A DNA stretch of 64,000 nucleotides, from assembly GCF_947496875.1 (NCBI RefSeq), contig NZ_CANMEH010000011.1:1-64000 (forward strand), given 5' to 3'. Made by a program: the position numbers and the translations under genes. Source of the stretch: an uncultured Paracoccus sp. Its GTDB lineage: Bacteria; Pseudomonadota; Alphaproteobacteria; Rhodobacterales; Rhodobacteraceae. The notes below the pieces were generated by a model. That model made no database searches. It saw only the letters and a list, made by a program, of their open reading frames with translations, and had not been told where the DNA came from. Of this stretch, positions 63,938 to 64,000 are shown piece after piece. How positions within the stretch are numbered: the stretch's first letter is position 1; each line of letters opens with the position of its first letter.

Positions 63938-64000
63938 CCCCAGCCGCTCTTGCCATCCCGCGGAGTCGGGCGTGGGACGAACGCATCGTCTCGGCCGCCG

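Overview
The window is a contiguous piece of a high-GC alphaproteobacterial chromosome, most likely from the Rhodobacteraceae/Paracoccaceae (Paracoccus- or Rhodobacter-like). The pointers are: a phaZ / phaC-phaP-phaR polyhydroxyalkanoate locus with TGC-rich PhaR-type operators; F0 ATP synthase genes with separate b and b' subunits and no F1 genes nearby; ethylmalonyl-CoA-pathway genes (mesaconyl-CoA hydratase and Mcl2-type malyl-CoA thioesterase) between the succinate dehydrogenase and malate dehydrogenase/succinyl-CoA genes; NnrU; and osmoregulated periplasmic glucan genes including opgC. I see no insertion sequence, prophage, integrase, CRISPR array or rRNA. Two tRNA genes (Ser-GGA, Val-TAC) are present.

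Layout. 1-6.5 kb: tRNA-Ser, the PHA locus, a small pyridoxamine-oxidase-like protein and tRNA-Val. 6.5-12.3 kb: a Tat-exported DsbA-like thiol oxidoreductase and the opgG-opgH-opgC operon. 12.4-18.2 kb: a TRAP transporter joined to malonyl-CoA decarboxylase and malonyl-CoA synthetase genes, read as a malonate uptake and use operon. 18.2-21.3 kb: znuA divergent from zur-znuC-znuB with a Zur-like palindrome between them. 21.4-29.7 kb: an accessory glycan operon in which three of four large proteins are fusions (glycosyltransferase + UDP-galactopyranose mutase, glycosyltransferase + Gfo/Idh/MocA oxidoreductase, glycosyltransferase + glycoside hydrolase). 29.7-35.9 kb: pstSCAB-phoU-phoB. 36.1-39.3 kb: a DevBCA-type ABC exporter. 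39.3-42.1 kb: a PfkB/adenosine kinase, endonuclease III and an OmpA-type lipoprotein. 42.1-45.2 kb: F0 ATP synthase operon (atpI-B-E-b'-b). 45.4-46.0 kb: an ArsR regulator and a 49-residue orphan gene. 46.1-50.3 kb: sdhCDA, two small secreted proteins, sdhB. 50.5-54.2 kb: an endonuclease/exonuclease/phosphatase protein, mesaconyl-CoA hydratase, a DUF1737 protein, NnrU and Mcl2. 54.3-63.9 kb: a DUF892 ferritin-like protein, mdh, sucC, sucD, sucA, sucB, a small unknown and a MAPEG protein.

Central carbon genes dominate the right half. The sdh and sucCD promoter regions share a pair of GTGATCAC-type palindromes spaced exactly 21 bp apart, which suggests one regulator controls both TCA-cycle steps. 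PHA turnover (left end), malonate use and the ethylmalonyl-CoA steps all feed or draw on acetyl-CoA.

The observations most worth a second look are the 34-residue repeat array in the giant N-terminal extension of PhaC, the 49-aa gene behind a PhaR-like box, the fusion-rich galactofuranose-type glycan operon, and the shared 21-bp-phased palindromes. All calls rest on reading sequence and motifs; no database search was possible.
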